Origin: Latrodectus hesperus
Taxonomy: Eukaryota > Arthropoda > Arachnida > Araneae > Theridiidae
Direction of reading: 5' to 3'
Assembly (NCBI GenBank): GCA_037975125.1
Contig: CM075862.1
Location: 62,100,779-62,164,778 of the forward strand
DNA length: 64,000 nucleotides
Below the pieces are notes generated by a model. That model saw nothing but the letters and a program-made list of their open reading frames with translations. It made no database searches and had not been told where the DNA came from. Made by a program: the position numbers and the translations under genes. Positions 51,190 through 64,000 of the stretch are shown here, one piece after another. Numbering within the stretch: the first letter of the stretch is position 1; every line of letters starts with the position of its first letter.

Positions 51190-52945
51190 TTCTCATATAA
51201 TAGCAACAATGGTAGAGGATTCTTTCTTTGGATTTATTTCACAATTAGAGTAAAAATTCCAAATTCTTCGGCATTGACGAGTATAATTATGAGGATATTA
51301 ATATTGTGATATATGAAAGCTATAGAATGAGATTATCAAACTAATCAAATGAAGACTTTCAAATTATTTACATGTTTACAAATTACAAATTATTTTCAAA
51401 TTATATACTCTTCTGAAGGAATATATAACACTAATATTAACACTATGTTGAATTCATATGCGAAATAAAATATGAGCGTGAGAATATTTCGCATGAACCT
51501 TTTGTAAGAAGTTTGAATTCAGAGAATAAAATCAGAAAAGGTTGTAGTGATAATAAAAAGTTTTTAATGACCTGTTTATGATCTCTGCAGTACTATTAAT
51601 ACACAACCCTAATAACATATCCTAATAACATACCCTAATAACATAATAGCAACAATGGTAGAGTATTCTTTCTTTGGATTTATTTCACAATTTTAGAGTA
51701 AAAATTCCAAATTCTTCGGCATTGACGAGTATAATTATGAGGATATTAATAGTGTGATATAAAAGCTATAGAATGAGATTATCAAACTAATCAAATGAAG
51801 ACTTTCAAATTATTTACATGTTTACAAATTACAAATTATTTTCAAATTATATACTCTTCTGAAGGAATATATAACACTAATATTAACACTATGTTGAATT
51901 CATATGCGAAATAAAATATGAGCGTGAGAATATTTCGCATGAACCTTTTGTAAGAAGTTTGAATTCAGAGAATAAAATCAGAAAAGGTTGTAGTGATAAT
52001 AAAAAGTTTTTAATGACCTGTTTATGATCTCTGCAGTACTATTAATACACAACCCTAATAACATACCCTAATAACATAATAGCAACAATGGTAGAGTATT
52101 CTTTCTTTGGATTTATTTCACAATTTTAGAGTAAAAATTCCAAATTCTTCGGCATTGACGAGTATAATTATGAGGATATTAATAGTGTGATATAAAAGCT
52201 ATAGAATGAGATTATCAAACTAATCAAATGAAGAGTTTCAAATTATTTACATATTTACAAATTACAAATTATTTTCAAATTATATACTCTTCTGAAGGAA
52301 TATATAACACTAATATTAACACTATGTTGAATTCATATGCGAAATAAAATATGAGCGTGAGAATATTTCGCATGAAACTTTTGTAAGAAGTTTGAATTCA
52401 GAGAATAAAATCAGAAAATGTTGTAGTCATAATAAAAAGTTTTTAATGACCTGTTTATGATCTCTGCAGTACTATTAATACACAACCCTAATAACATACC
52501 CTAATAACATAATAGCAACAATGGTAGAGTATTCTTTCTTTGGATTTATTTCACAATTAGAGTAAAAATTCCAAATTCTTCGGCATTGACGAGTATAATT
52601 ATGAGGATATTAATATTGTGATATATGAAAGCTATAGAATGAGATTATCAAACTAATCAAATGAAGACTTTCAAATTATTTACATGTTTACAAATTACAA
52701 ATTATTTTCAAATTATATACTCTTATGAAGGAATATAACACTATAGCTTAACACTGTGTTGAATTCATATGCGAAATAAAATATGAGCGAAAACAGTTAA
52801 AATATTTCGCATGAACCTTTTGTAAGAAGTTTGAATTCAGAGAATAAAATCAGAAAATGTTGTAGTGATAATAAAAAGTTTTTAATGACCTGTTTATGAT
52901 CTCTGCAGTACTATTAATACACAACCCTAATAACATATCCTATAC
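51190..52945. repeat. 433-446 bp tandem array, four copies
   Basis: TAGCAACAATGGTAGAG occurs at 51201, 51647, 52080 and 52513. The first spacing is 446 bp and the next two are 433 bp. Each unit contains TTCTTCGGCATTGACGAGTA, GATGAAGACTTTC-like sequence, GCGAAATAAAATATGAGCG and CTGTTTATGATCTCTGCAGT, and ends with ACCCTAATAACATA motifs. The copies are nearly identical; the fourth has small changes (GAGCGAAAACAG). No open frame is conserved across copies. Confidence 0.97.
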
Positions 52946-53943
52946 TAATAATACTCTAAAAATATAATATGATAACCTATTAGACCAAAATGATCAAGTG
53001 GTATTGGATGTCATGTGCTAAAGTCCCCCTAATGGTGATCTGATAGTGTTTGCGCCGTCTACTATAGTGTTTGAGTAAGTGGCAAATACTTCTTCATGTA
53101 AGCAGGTTGCTACATCATAAAACAATACAGGAATGAGAAAGTATGAATCATCAAAACTTTGGAGACGGCCACATATATAGACTTAAAGTTGCAATATACA
53201 GCCGATATTAGAAATATCAAACAATTGTTAAACAAAAGCATCTGAAAAGTATCAAAACAAAGATGCCTATAAATTAGAGAAAACATATTAAAATACAGAA
53301 AATTCTTAAAATTGCAATGTGAGATAAAAAAAAATATTTACACAAACGTATAAGCGATGTTGCAAAATGTGTAACGTTTTTACCTGATAATGTATAATTG
53401 GATATAATATGAACTATATATTATGGCTTAAAGTAATACCTATATACAAGTTAATCTTTCCTCAAAGTTTGAAAAATTCACTTCAAATGTGTAGTAATTT
53501 TAGCACTGAATAATATTCTCAATTAAAACAAAAAATCAGTTGAATAATAAAAATATCAATTACAATTATTTTAAACTAATTCCATTATCTCTAATTGATT
53601 TCAGTAATATTTAAAATTTTCTGCCATGGTGACAACATAATCTATTTACAGAAAATTTTTAGTAAATTTTGATTAAACTAGTTAAATTGTAACGTTTCTT
53701 GCCTTAAAAATATGCCAGCAAATTATAAATTTTCATGACTGCTTTGTATATTAAAATAATGAAAAAAGTTAATAATTGTGTTAATCATCATAAAAAATTA
53801 AAATATATAAATAATTTTTAAAAAATTATTTTAGAGAAAAATTTTTTTTAATTAAGTAATATTCAAAATTTGTAAGTATTTATTAGCTTTAATTGAACAT
53901 TTTACTTTTTTATTTGTATTCCTTTGCGTTATTTGTTTAGTTA

Positions 53944-54103
53944 GTTGTATTTCAACGGTCATTTTTTGCACACGAGGAATAATTAGATCGGGACCTACAG
54001 TTTAAAGTGGATTCCAAACATCCATGCCCAAGGTGGGATTCGAACCCACGACCTGTTGAACCGAAGGCAAAAGCGCTAATTATTCGGCTGCCAGCTCGGC
54101 GTT
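53944..54103 (-). mobile_element. tRNA-derived SINE head, minus strand
   Basis: On the minus strand: CGCCGAGCTGGCAGCCGAAT, TTAGCGCTTTTGCCTTCGG, then CAGGTCGTGGGTTCGAATCC with a perfect B box, then CACCTTGGGCATGGATGTTT. It resembles a tRNA followed by the same GGGCATGGATGT linker found at 3.6 kb. The A box is altered (AATAATTAGCGC), so it is a SINE rather than a functional tRNA gene. Only about 160 bp is present. Confidence 0.7.
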
Positions 54104-56131
54104 ACTTGTCATTGTAAGGAAAATTGATTTTTAAAAATAAACTTGGCATTTGATTGATTAAATTTGAATTATTTAATTTATTTACTCACCTTGGTATATA
54201 GAAATAAGTGTTTAATTTTAAGAAGCAAACGAAAATTATTTATTCAAAAATGATTTTTTTATATACACTCTTGTATTTAGAGTATGCACATGGATAAATT
54301 CATAATTTTTCTCTTAGTGATAGAATAGCTCTAACATACCATAGAAGATTGATTATATATGATATTATGCTTAGTTAATAAATTGAGAAACTAATCTTCT
54401 AAGATATTAAAAAATAATTAAAATTAAAATTTTGCATTAATAATAAATTAAAGTTACTGGAATAGTTATGCGTGAGTTTAAAAAGCAATTAGTAAATTTA
54501 TGTTTGAAAATTCATAATTAAATAAAGATCTTTGTTTGATTTACATTAGAAAAATTTACAATTAATATTTCATAATTTTTAAATAGTTTTCATAAAGTTT
54601 AATTTGTTTTTATAAATTGTAACTGGGAGAGAAACTTGATTATAGTAGCTTAGTAACTTTACTTAAGGTGATTTTTAAAATGATAATTAATAAGTATTAA
54701 AAATAATTCCTTACAATATTCATTTTCCACAATTTCTCTTATTAAATTACTTATTCTAGATTAACACTCGTCTAAAATAGATTTCAAATTAATTTACATG
54801 GTAAAGAGTGCAAAATAAAATATATAATATATTTCAGAATTCGAAGTAAATAATGCAAAAGATTATTGCTTTAATATCTTTTAAATTTTTTCTACTTTAT
54901 CAATGTATTTATAAAAAGAAAATTTTAAAATTCTTGAATGTCAGATTTCAATTAATATCCACTACAAAGAAAAAAAATCAGATTTTCTTTCAGGAAATGA
55001 AAGGCCACAGATTCCTCTATAGCCATTGTACATGGTTTTTTTTTCTACATCATCATCATACATCCTGGCTTTTTTTCTTGCAACAAAGATAATTTTGTTT
55101 AAACTGTAGTAAATTAACCACGTTGAATTTATTATTTAATTTAAAAAATATTTTCTTTTTTACAAAATTCTGCAGTTGATATACTTATGATTTTGCTTTG
55201 TGTATTTTCTTTTAATATTCAAAGGTATATATCTTTAAATATTTTTATTAAATTTTGACTTTTCTATTGCATACGTATTTCAGCGATTTTTTACAGAAAT
55301 CAAATTTTATACTTAATTGCGGATGCTATTAATTATAATATATATCATAGTTATTTGTTTTTCAACAAGTTTATTGATAGCTATACTTTTTTAGGACTAG
55401 TATAGCTGATTAAAAGTGATAACTAGACTGTGATTTTATTAAAGTGAAACGATTAATTGAGATTAAATTAGCATAATAAACTATGATAAATGAAGGTATC
55501 TTAACTGAAATGCTATCATTTGGAAAGAAGAAAATTAAGCACTATTTAAGATTTAAATTTTACAAAATGCAAGCACATTTTCCTCTAACAAATCAAAATT
55601 TATTTTGGGAATCCTATAATTGTGCAACATGCATAGTTTACATATGAAATATTAATATGCACATGTATGATAATGATATTTCAATGAATGTCCCCATATA
55701 CTATTTTTCTTCATAAATTTTACGTGCATTAATTTTACACTATATACTGCTCAATTGCTATAATCATTGTAATTTTTTTTCAAAAAACATATTAATGTAC
55801 TTTATATGCATACTTCATACATTTTACCTGAATTTTAATTAATTAGAAAATAATTTCTGATAAATTATATGCAATTTTTTCAAAATCTTTGAAATATTAT
55901 GTGAGAAGAAATCAATAAATCTACTGGTTAGATACTTCATTTATGAAATGAATTCTTGAAATATGCATATTTTATCCGGTAAGCTTTATATTTAGGATAT
56001 AAATCTGAAGAACACGCTGTGATAATTTACGCAGATATTATGCGAAAAATAGTTAAATATAATGTCGTAAATTTCGACTTAAGAAACAAAATACTTAAAG
56101 AGAAAATAATTTTAGGAAACTTTATACATAC

Positions 56132-56924
56132 CCAGTCTTTGCAAAATTGGCCCAGTAAGTCATTACTGCCTTTGTTAACGAATATTCTGATCTTGTATAA
56201 TTTGAGCTGAAGTGTGCCAAATTGGATACTAATGGTGCTCCAAAAACATAATTTAACTCTTCACCAGTGACGCAACCCATTCTTGGCGAATAATCACTTT
56301 CTTCAGTTTGATGATCAAATACATAGAAGAAAGTCTTTGATGAATGAGACATCGAATGATAATTTCCCGATTTTAACATTGGAGCGACAGTGAGAACATC
56401 ACTCAAAGCCTCGACTGTTGTTTCGAATATATTTAATGGATGCTGTTCAGGATGTAACCAATCTGTGTATTCATTTAAAATTGTTAAATATATCTCCTGC
56501 AGATGGAAGGTAAACACATTTCGGACTAGGGTTCTAAATATTCTGTCCCTCCGCAAAGAGTCTATTCCGAATTTCTCTTCATGAGCTGAGAAACGGAAGT
56601 AAGACTCAATTCTCGTTACGCCAAACATCATGTCATACTGTCCAAAGAGATCCTTGTAGTTCTTCATTAAGATGGCTGGTTCATTAGGGATAACTATTCC
56701 ATCTATAGTAGGTCCGAACGCAGTCAGGAAGTCCGGGACATCTAGCTGAACTCGCATTATGTCTGTGATGGAGCGCTGTCGTATGCATTCTACTAATGCT
56801 GTATTGTCCCGTGTGGGGCAGTCCAGAACCGAAGCGAGATAACGAGTGTGGGTGGCAGCATCCCTTGCTAAGGCCCAAGGACTAAACGCTGAGCCACTTT
56901 GCATTATCGCTCGTTGAAATAAAC
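56132..56924 (-). CDS. neuroligin exon: main C-terminal half of cholinesterase-like ectodomain
   Basis: 793-nt exon, about 264 residues, from GLFQRAIMQSGSA to MTYWANFAKTG. The acceptor is TTTCTGCAG (boundary at 56924) and the donor is GTATGT at 56131. Residues 36 and 47 are cysteines ten residues apart (LDCPT...LVECIRQ), matching the short conserved disulfide of neuroligins. At residue 107 the Glu of GVTRIES sits where the esterase acidic residue lies. Near residue 220, GCVTGEELNYVFGAP aligns with the esterase His region (HGxELxYVFG in many neuroligins), but the His position is Thr. With the lost serine in the upstream exon, two of three catalytic residues are gone. A sequon NYT is near residue 242. 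The final YWANFAKTG continues as DPN in the next exon, the classic end of this domain. Confidence 0.95.
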
Positions 56925-58358
56925 CTGCAGAAATATAAACGAGAATAAACCATATTAAATTATGTATTTATTTAAATATACATTTTATTGATTTATTGCA
57001 CAAAATATTTTAGCTTCATTTACAAATATATAGCTAAACAGTAAAATATATTATAGTAGAAAACTCAATTCGTAACAAGCATTTTGTTAATTAAATACAG
57101 ATAAATAATTTAAAGCAGTTTTGATAAATAAAATGTATTTAGCAGTACGAAAAATTCTAAAGATTTTTTTTCATTATTTGACGTAAAATTTAAGTATGTT
57201 CATTTGGAGACTCTTGACTTTTATTTAAATTTAAACTTCCATGTGTAAATGTAAATATAAGTAATGAGAAAAAAAACTTGGCTTCGTTTAAAGGAAATTA
57301 ATCAAGCAGCCTTCAAATATTTCCTTAATAGCTTAATTTGATATGCTTCTAAATAGCTCTACGTCACCATTTTTTTTTTCAAGAATAAAAAATACTGACT
57401 CTTATATATACTCACTCTTTCCGATTTTTAAACTTATAGAAAATAGTTTTAGAAGTTTACGAAGTGAAAATTCTCAAACGAGAAATATTTCTTGAATGGT
57501 TAAAATCATTTTAGTATAAATAATTATATTACTTTATAACAATAATGAAATTTGTAATTAAATAATTTTTAGAATTAATACGAATAAATGAAAATTTCTT
57601 GAAAGGATTTGAAATGTGCTTTAATTTATATTTAGATTTAAATAGGTTTAAAAAATTTAATTTTCATAATACATTTTCCTGCAGTAGAATTTCTAATGAT
57701 ATTGTAATCATATGCATTTTTAAGCATGAAAGTTATATAATGTATTTTATACAAATAGTAGGATAAATTTAATTTCTTAAAATATTTAATCTACACTTAA
57801 TATATAAGCGTAAATTTTTATACAGAAAAATTATGTATTACTTTTGTCATTCCATAAACATTTATTTTTATTAAAAAAATCCTACGCTTGAAAAATATGT
57901 TCATTTTTAATAGTTTTGTTTCAATAAGGCACATTAGTCCTTCATTCAAGTAATGTACTTTAGTGTCGATGGATTAAATAATTATATTCATTTCTTGAAA
58001 TTTGTTAAATGAAAGCAATTTATAACTCCAGATTACAAATAATTTTTGATACTTAATAGAAGCAAAAATATTTTTCTTTGAACTTCATCAATTTGCTTTT
58101 ATTATATTAAATTGTATCTTATATAAAACTATAACAGATAAATATTTTGCGCTTAGGAATAGATAACTTTCTTTCATAAAATTAGTTGTCTGAATAAATC
58201 ACGAAAAATTCAATAAATGGTAGCATGACTTTAATAATGTATGATTATTAGAATCAAACAAATAGATACAGCATGTATGAAAAATAATCCGATTACTCAG
58301 AACATAAAGATAATTCGAATTTGTCCATATTTGGCAACCTTCTGAAACAAATTGGAAT

Positions 58359-58818
<460 letters not shown>

Positions 58819-60599
58819 GCTTGTTTCAAATCCAGGGTTTTCTCTTTATTTTTTTTTGAGAAATGAAATTTATTGATTTTAAAACAGCTTCTATAACATA
58901 CAATTATTTTACAGGGCAAAGCAAAATAAATTTAATAAGAAAGATTATTTTGAATTAAGTAAAAAACTAACCTTAAAACACTATACATAAAAGAACTTTT
59001 ATCAATTTATAAAATACTCTTAATACATTTAATACTCTTAATACATTAATACATTTAAAATTTACATCGTTTGATTCAGAATATTTCTGTTTTGTTCAAT
59101 GCTCAAAACAGATAAATAAACTTGAATTTGTGTATTTATAAATATTTTTATTTCAAATTTTGTAAATGAAATAATTACATCACTAAATATGTTTTGTTAT
59201 GGGTATTAGTAAAATCATAGTACCGTACATTATTTTTCTTAATTGGAAATAGAATGCTTTGTTTCTAAGACTTTTCTAATTTTAAAAACGATTGAAATTA
59301 AAGAGAAAAATTATTAAAGAAATAAAAGAGGGTTGATAAATAAATTAAAACTGCATGTGTGAAAGGAAATAAAAAATTATTAATTGAACGACTTACTAGG
59401 AATTCTTCTCTTAAATTTACAAAAATGGATGTGTATAAAAATTTCTAAAACAGTTTTAAAATTAAAGATTTCTGAAAACGATGTCATTATTATATAATTA
59501 CTAAAGAGTCTTTACAAAGGGAGTCATTTATGACGTCAGTGTGATAAAATTAAAAATAAATTCGAATGAATAATGCTCAATGAAATTGTTAAAAGCAAAT
59601 TAAATAGTCTTATTACAAGCATTCGTGCTAGTAATAGAATTACAACGTAAAATAAGAATTTGAAACTAATTTTGAGAGCAATATAAAAATACTCAAAATG
59701 AAATAAATATATACTCAAAATGAAGTATTCCTAAAAATGAAATATTATATGTATATAAATTTTACATTACCATAACATATGTAAAAGGGGAAATACCTGA
59801 AGATTACTAGCTGTTTCAGGAGAAGTTTTGCAACCAGATGAAACTTTTTTCCATGAAACAGGAGTGATTATTTTATGTGTCACTAAAACAAGACATATAA
59901 CGCTAACCATTTTACTGATACAATTGTTTTTAGACTGCTATTTCTTCTTAAGTCTTATAACAAAGCTTATTGTGGCCAAAGATCCCGTTTTCGATCCCAA
60001 CGATGTTGAACACCAGAAAACAAAAATTGAACTTCTGCCTTTAGATAATATCTGCCAAAGTGGGTGCTCGGAACTCTTTCTGCCTTAATCCCCCATAAAA
60101 TATTTCTCACTATTTAGAAATAATTTACGGTTGATCTTAACATAAACATTTTCAAAATCTTAATTTTAATCTTGATATTATTTAAGTTTGAATATTATTT
60201 AGACTTTTTAAAAATTATCTAGTCATTTGTGTACATCATCAAAATATCATCCTCTTTCCATATTCATATTTAATTTATTTAGTGATTTTCTAAAATTATT
60301 ACTGACATGAAATATTAAAGGTTGTCACAAACTGATCTTGGGACTTTTTCTTAAATATGCTGACATTTGCACTTTTGGAAGAGTTGGTAACAAAAAAGTG
60401 CATCTTACTATGTAATATCGTCAAAGTAATCTTCTGGAGATATTATCTACAAAATACCATTTGCTTGGAATCTAGTACTATTAACCTCAGTTTAGGAAAA
60501 AAAATTCATATTCAAGACACTTTTGGAGAAATACGTGATTCACACAACAATATTATGTAGAAATCTGATTTAAAAATGAAGAACAAATGGTATTTGTTT

Positions 60600-61290
60600 G
60601 TTACCAATTTAGTTCTCAAATATTGTGAAAAGGTTTATCCAAATGCGCGTGTTGCAGTATCACCATAAAACAACAAATTATTTTAAGCCATTTAATGATT
60701 TAAAAGAAACTCCACTTTCAAGAGGAGATTTTCAACAGGATAATGATAAGACATGTCTCTATTGTACTTTTGGTCTTCTTGTAATTGAAGACGAGGCTCA
60801 ATGGCTTCACGCCATTTCCGTTAAGATCAGCAAAGTAAAGTATCAGTTGTCGTGGGCAGTGATTGGGAGGGTGCCTACATTCTCAATTATAAGTTTATTG
60901 AAACTCAGAGGATCCAGGATATGTCCACATTAATTAGTGACGTCAAAAACCTTTCCTTTGTTACTGCTTGGGTGTAGAAAGGAGAGTATCTGCTTTGCTG
61001 AAACCTTGTCAATGACCGTGTTTCAAAATTGCATGGTGATTGGAGAGTGGCGAGTACTCGAAATCTGTTAACCTGAATTAACAGTCTAGGGCTCACGTGC
61101 ATCATTATGAGTGTATGTATAACCCGAGATACTCTGCAGAGAACCATCGCGTTGCCTTCACCTAATAGATCACCAGACCTGTCACCAATCGAATATGTAT
61201 AAAATACTTATAGAAGTCAAATCGGGCTGCATCTACCACAACATTATCTTTGCCAACATTGCTTAATTAAATATAGCAGACATGGACAAA
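60600..61290 (+). pseudogene. decayed Tc1-like debris
   Basis: GC-richer patch. GDFQQDN near 60728-60748 looks like the block around the second catalytic Asp. Near 61140-61200 the plus strand reads TIALPSPNRSPDLSPIEYV, a good match to the SPDLSPIExVW block with the catalytic Glu, followed by a GLHLPQ-like sequence. The two blocks are about 430 bp apart, far more than in a normal enzyme, so this is either two fragments or a disrupted copy. No terminal repeats found. Confidence 0.45.
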
Positions 61291-61493
61291 AAACACAACA
61301 CCATGCTTTCATATTTACCTTCAATATTCTTGCGGAAACACCTGTTATTAATGTACCAGCAATTTAAATGTACATTGCCTTTGCTTACGCCAGCTTCTCT
61401 TGTAAGACTGTAATCAATTAAATACATTTACTAATTCTTCAACCATTATTCATCTACCATCATTTTAATTGTTGTTGGAATTTTTTTAGCATT

Positions 61494-61690
<197 letters not shown>

Positions 61691-62000
61691 GCTACATAAA
61701 AATTACCGTATGTTTAATGTATGTATCTTTAATTTTCTCTTCATTGCAAATGATATTCTCCAACTCATTCACAATTTCACAAAAGACAATATATTATCAA
61801 ATTATTCTCTCTCTCTCCGTATAAATTTATTGTATATTTTAAAATCTAATTACGTGGAGTAGCTAAAACTATCGAAGTTTATTCACTGTAAAACTCAAAA
61901 TATTTCTGAATGTAAGGTAATTCGTTTATCACGTTCAGACTAAATTTACAAGATAGATTCAATACTTATTGAATTGTCTTATAAACGAGTCCAAACTAAC

Positions 62001-62186
62001 CTCTTGCCATAGGTGAGATCATAAGAAAATTTATGCATGCTGCACCATGTCCATGTCCAAACAATGTAACGTTATTTGGATCACCTCCGAATTCCGCTAT
62101 ATTTTCCTGGATCCAATGAAGGGCCGCTACTTGATCCATTATGCCATAATTTCCTCTTGCTGTACCATCGAAAGCGGGCAAAAATC
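62001..62186 (-). CDS. neuroligin exon: nucleophile-elbow region of cholinesterase-like domain
   Basis: 186-nt exon encoding about 62 residues (GFLPAFDGTARGNYG, then DQVAALHWIQENIAEFGGDP, then VTLFGHGHGAA, ending SPMARG). Acceptor TTTTTCTAG precedes it and donor GTTAGT follows at 62000. It starts and ends in phase 1. The segment aligns by eye to the cholinesterase-fold strand and helix that carry the nucleophile elbow; active esterases have G-E-S-A-G there, while this protein has G-H-G-H-G, so no catalytic serine is present, as expected for a neuroligin. The GNYG...DQ...ALHWIQ pattern is characteristic of the carboxylesterase/neuroligin superfamily. The next exon continues with LFQRAIMQSGSA in the correct frame. 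The preceding exon should end with one base of a Gly codon and is not found between 62187 and 64000. Confidence 0.92.
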
Positions 62187-64000
62187 CTAGAAAAAGGACA
62201 TTTTTATAAAAGAAATTGTTTTATAAGCACTGAAGGGAATTTAAAGTTATCAAATTTGTATTTTGGTAGAAAAATATTTCAATGTTAATATTTCATTAAA
62301 AAAATTCAGAAATCTTAGCTTTAAATTAATTTGACTTGTCTTCTGATGGCTCAATCATTACCTATTTTTATTCTTTATAGTAATGTCTTTTTTATTTCCA
62401 AAATCAATACTCTTACATTTAAATTGAATGCATGATGTATTTTAAAAAATAAATTCCAGTTATCCATAATATATGGTCGCTTAAAGATGTTATTTAAATT
62501 CAATGCATAAGAAATTGCAGGATGTAAATTTATTTCATTGGATACTGTATTATTTAAATACACAAGTAATAAGGATGATACATACTGAAAGAAAATATTT
62601 TTTTGGTACACAGAAATCAGCTTATTTATTCAATTATAAATAATCTTTCCTTAGTGCTGCCATCTATTTTTCAAAATCTAAATAATTGTACGTGAATATT
62701 CGTAGTATATCTTTCCGAATATTATATAACTAAAATTTAAGCATAATATAAATAAAAAAAGTATTGGAAGAGGATTTTTATTTTTCAATAAAATAAACTA
62801 AATTATGCAAAGTGATTCTAAATATGTATATACTATATATAAATGACATGTTAAATACATATAATGATAAAAAAGATAATTAAAAATGTGAATATCTAAA
62901 GAAATTTAATATACAATAAATATATTTTTGACATATTATTTATCACTATTTCAACAAATTTGTTTACGTATTTCATATAATTTGTGCTAAAACTAAACAA
63001 TTAATAACCTTACTTGAGTCTGAAATCATATTTTTGAGAACTTTTACAAATATTAGTAAATATTAGTTAGATTTGAACATATATTTGTAAGCGATAAATA
63101 ATATGAATTCAGCTATATTTAAAATTTTCATCTATTTCGTTCCCTTTCTAGGATGAATAATTCATAAAAAAAGTTAAGAAATTTGGAATAGAAATTTAAA
63201 TTGAAAATAGTTATGAAAAAACTATCTATATAATAAATATTTACTCTGTGGTATGTTACCAATCTTATCCCCGTAAAGTATTTTAAAGATAAAATGCACT
63301 AAAGCAATTTCTTCATATGATCCTCAAAAATTTTTTTGTGTAATTCAATCCTCATTCTTGTAGAGAAAAGAAATAGACTAAAAGAAAAAATACTATAAGA
63401 TAAAATCACAATTTTAAATTTAGATAATTTACATATATGTAACAGATTATAATATAAGAACTTAAATGTTTCGTTTTCACGCTATATAAAACTTGCTCTT
63501 TTAAAAGATTTTTCACCAATAAATGCATCTTTGGTGTAATAAAATTATAATAATCAAAATATAATCAGAAACTTTTTTTATAAATTCAAAAAATAAACTT
63601 AAAATTGATAAATTTCTAATTAACAGTTTCAATAAAATATTCTAATACCTTATTTAATCCGTATTATATTAAGATTTCTGTTAGTAAATTACATAGAGAA
63701 ATAGTTTAAAGATACAATAAAAATATTAGCGCTTATTAAACTCCTATAGAGAATCTCCTGATGACATACTTCTGTATGAGACTCGAAAAGAAATCAAATA
63801 ATTTTGTATAGCAACGAATGTTAATTAAAATTTCTTGCAAATTTTATATTCAGTACCATTTTTAAAGGGATATTTTTTTGCAATAATTGAATTTTAAGAG
63901 GTACATTCAATAGCAACTTTTAAAGCAAATTAAAATTAGACATATAAACAACTGAAATAAACTATATTACTATAAAATAATATATTAATGACAAAAAATA
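62187..64000 (-). other. neuroligin intron upstream of the first visible exon
   Basis: AT-rich with no exon recognised. The missing upstream exon must end in phase 1 with G of a Gly codon and should encode the strand before GFLPAF; nothing suitable is seen, so it lies beyond the window. Confidence 0.65.

Noticed and set aside
51200..51220. CRISPR-like array in the 433-bp repeats
   Set aside because: Units are long, contiguous and identical throughout with no unique spacers, and the DNA is eukaryotic.
53944..54103. Possible functional tRNA gene on the minus strand
   Set aside because: Perfect B box but an altered A-box region and no closing acceptor stem; the GGGCATGGATGT linker recurs in other SINEs.

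Overview
The window looks like AT-rich genomic DNA from an arthropod, most likely an arachnid and plausibly an orb-weaving spider. The reasons are kilobase-scale introns with GT-AG boundaries, a neuroligin gene, dense (TA)n and (CA)n tracts, and transposon families (Tc1/mariner, Helitron, a jockey-like LINE, tRNA-headed SINEs) of a kind I associate with spider genomes. The taxon is an inference. Nothing here is prokaryotic, and I see no CRISPR array, operon or rRNA gene.

One host gene is clearly recognisable: a neuroligin on the minus strand. I can join five exons in consistent reading phase: 62186-62001 (phase 1 to phase 1), 56924-56132 (phase 1 to phase 2), 42908-42790 (phase 2 to phase 1), 41378-40795 (phase 1 to phase 0) and 23295-22937 (phase 0 to phase 2). 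They encode about 680 residues: most of a catalytically dead cholinesterase-like ectodomain, a threonine/proline-rich stalk, one transmembrane helix and a cytoplasmic tail. The N-terminal exons lie beyond position 64000. The last exon may lie to the left, or the protein may stop at a TGA that overlaps the last visible splice donor. Introns are about 5.1, 13.2, 1.4 and 17.5 kb.

The rest is mobile and repetitive DNA. Left part (1-22 kb): a broken mariner-type transposase at the window edge, a tRNA-derived SINE, a GC-richer unclassified island, a complete but inactivated Tc1 element with inverted repeats and TA target duplication (9985-11547), and a 67-bp tandem array. Neuroligin introns: a 242-bp duplication, two Helitrons joined head to tail inside a (TA)n tract (32748-about 35353), tRNA-headed SINEs, LINE 3' ends on both strands, decayed Tc1 pieces, and a four-copy tandem array of 433-446 bp units (51190-52945). 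Long (TA)n tracts are spread through the whole window.

The most interesting observation is a threefold tandem duplication (about 355 bp per unit, 21965-23010) that copied the 3' end of the neuroligin tail exon together with its splice donor. The outermost copy is still open. It has an AG acceptor in the phase needed to join directly to the transmembrane exon, so it could act as an alternative short-tail exon. The middle copy is broken.
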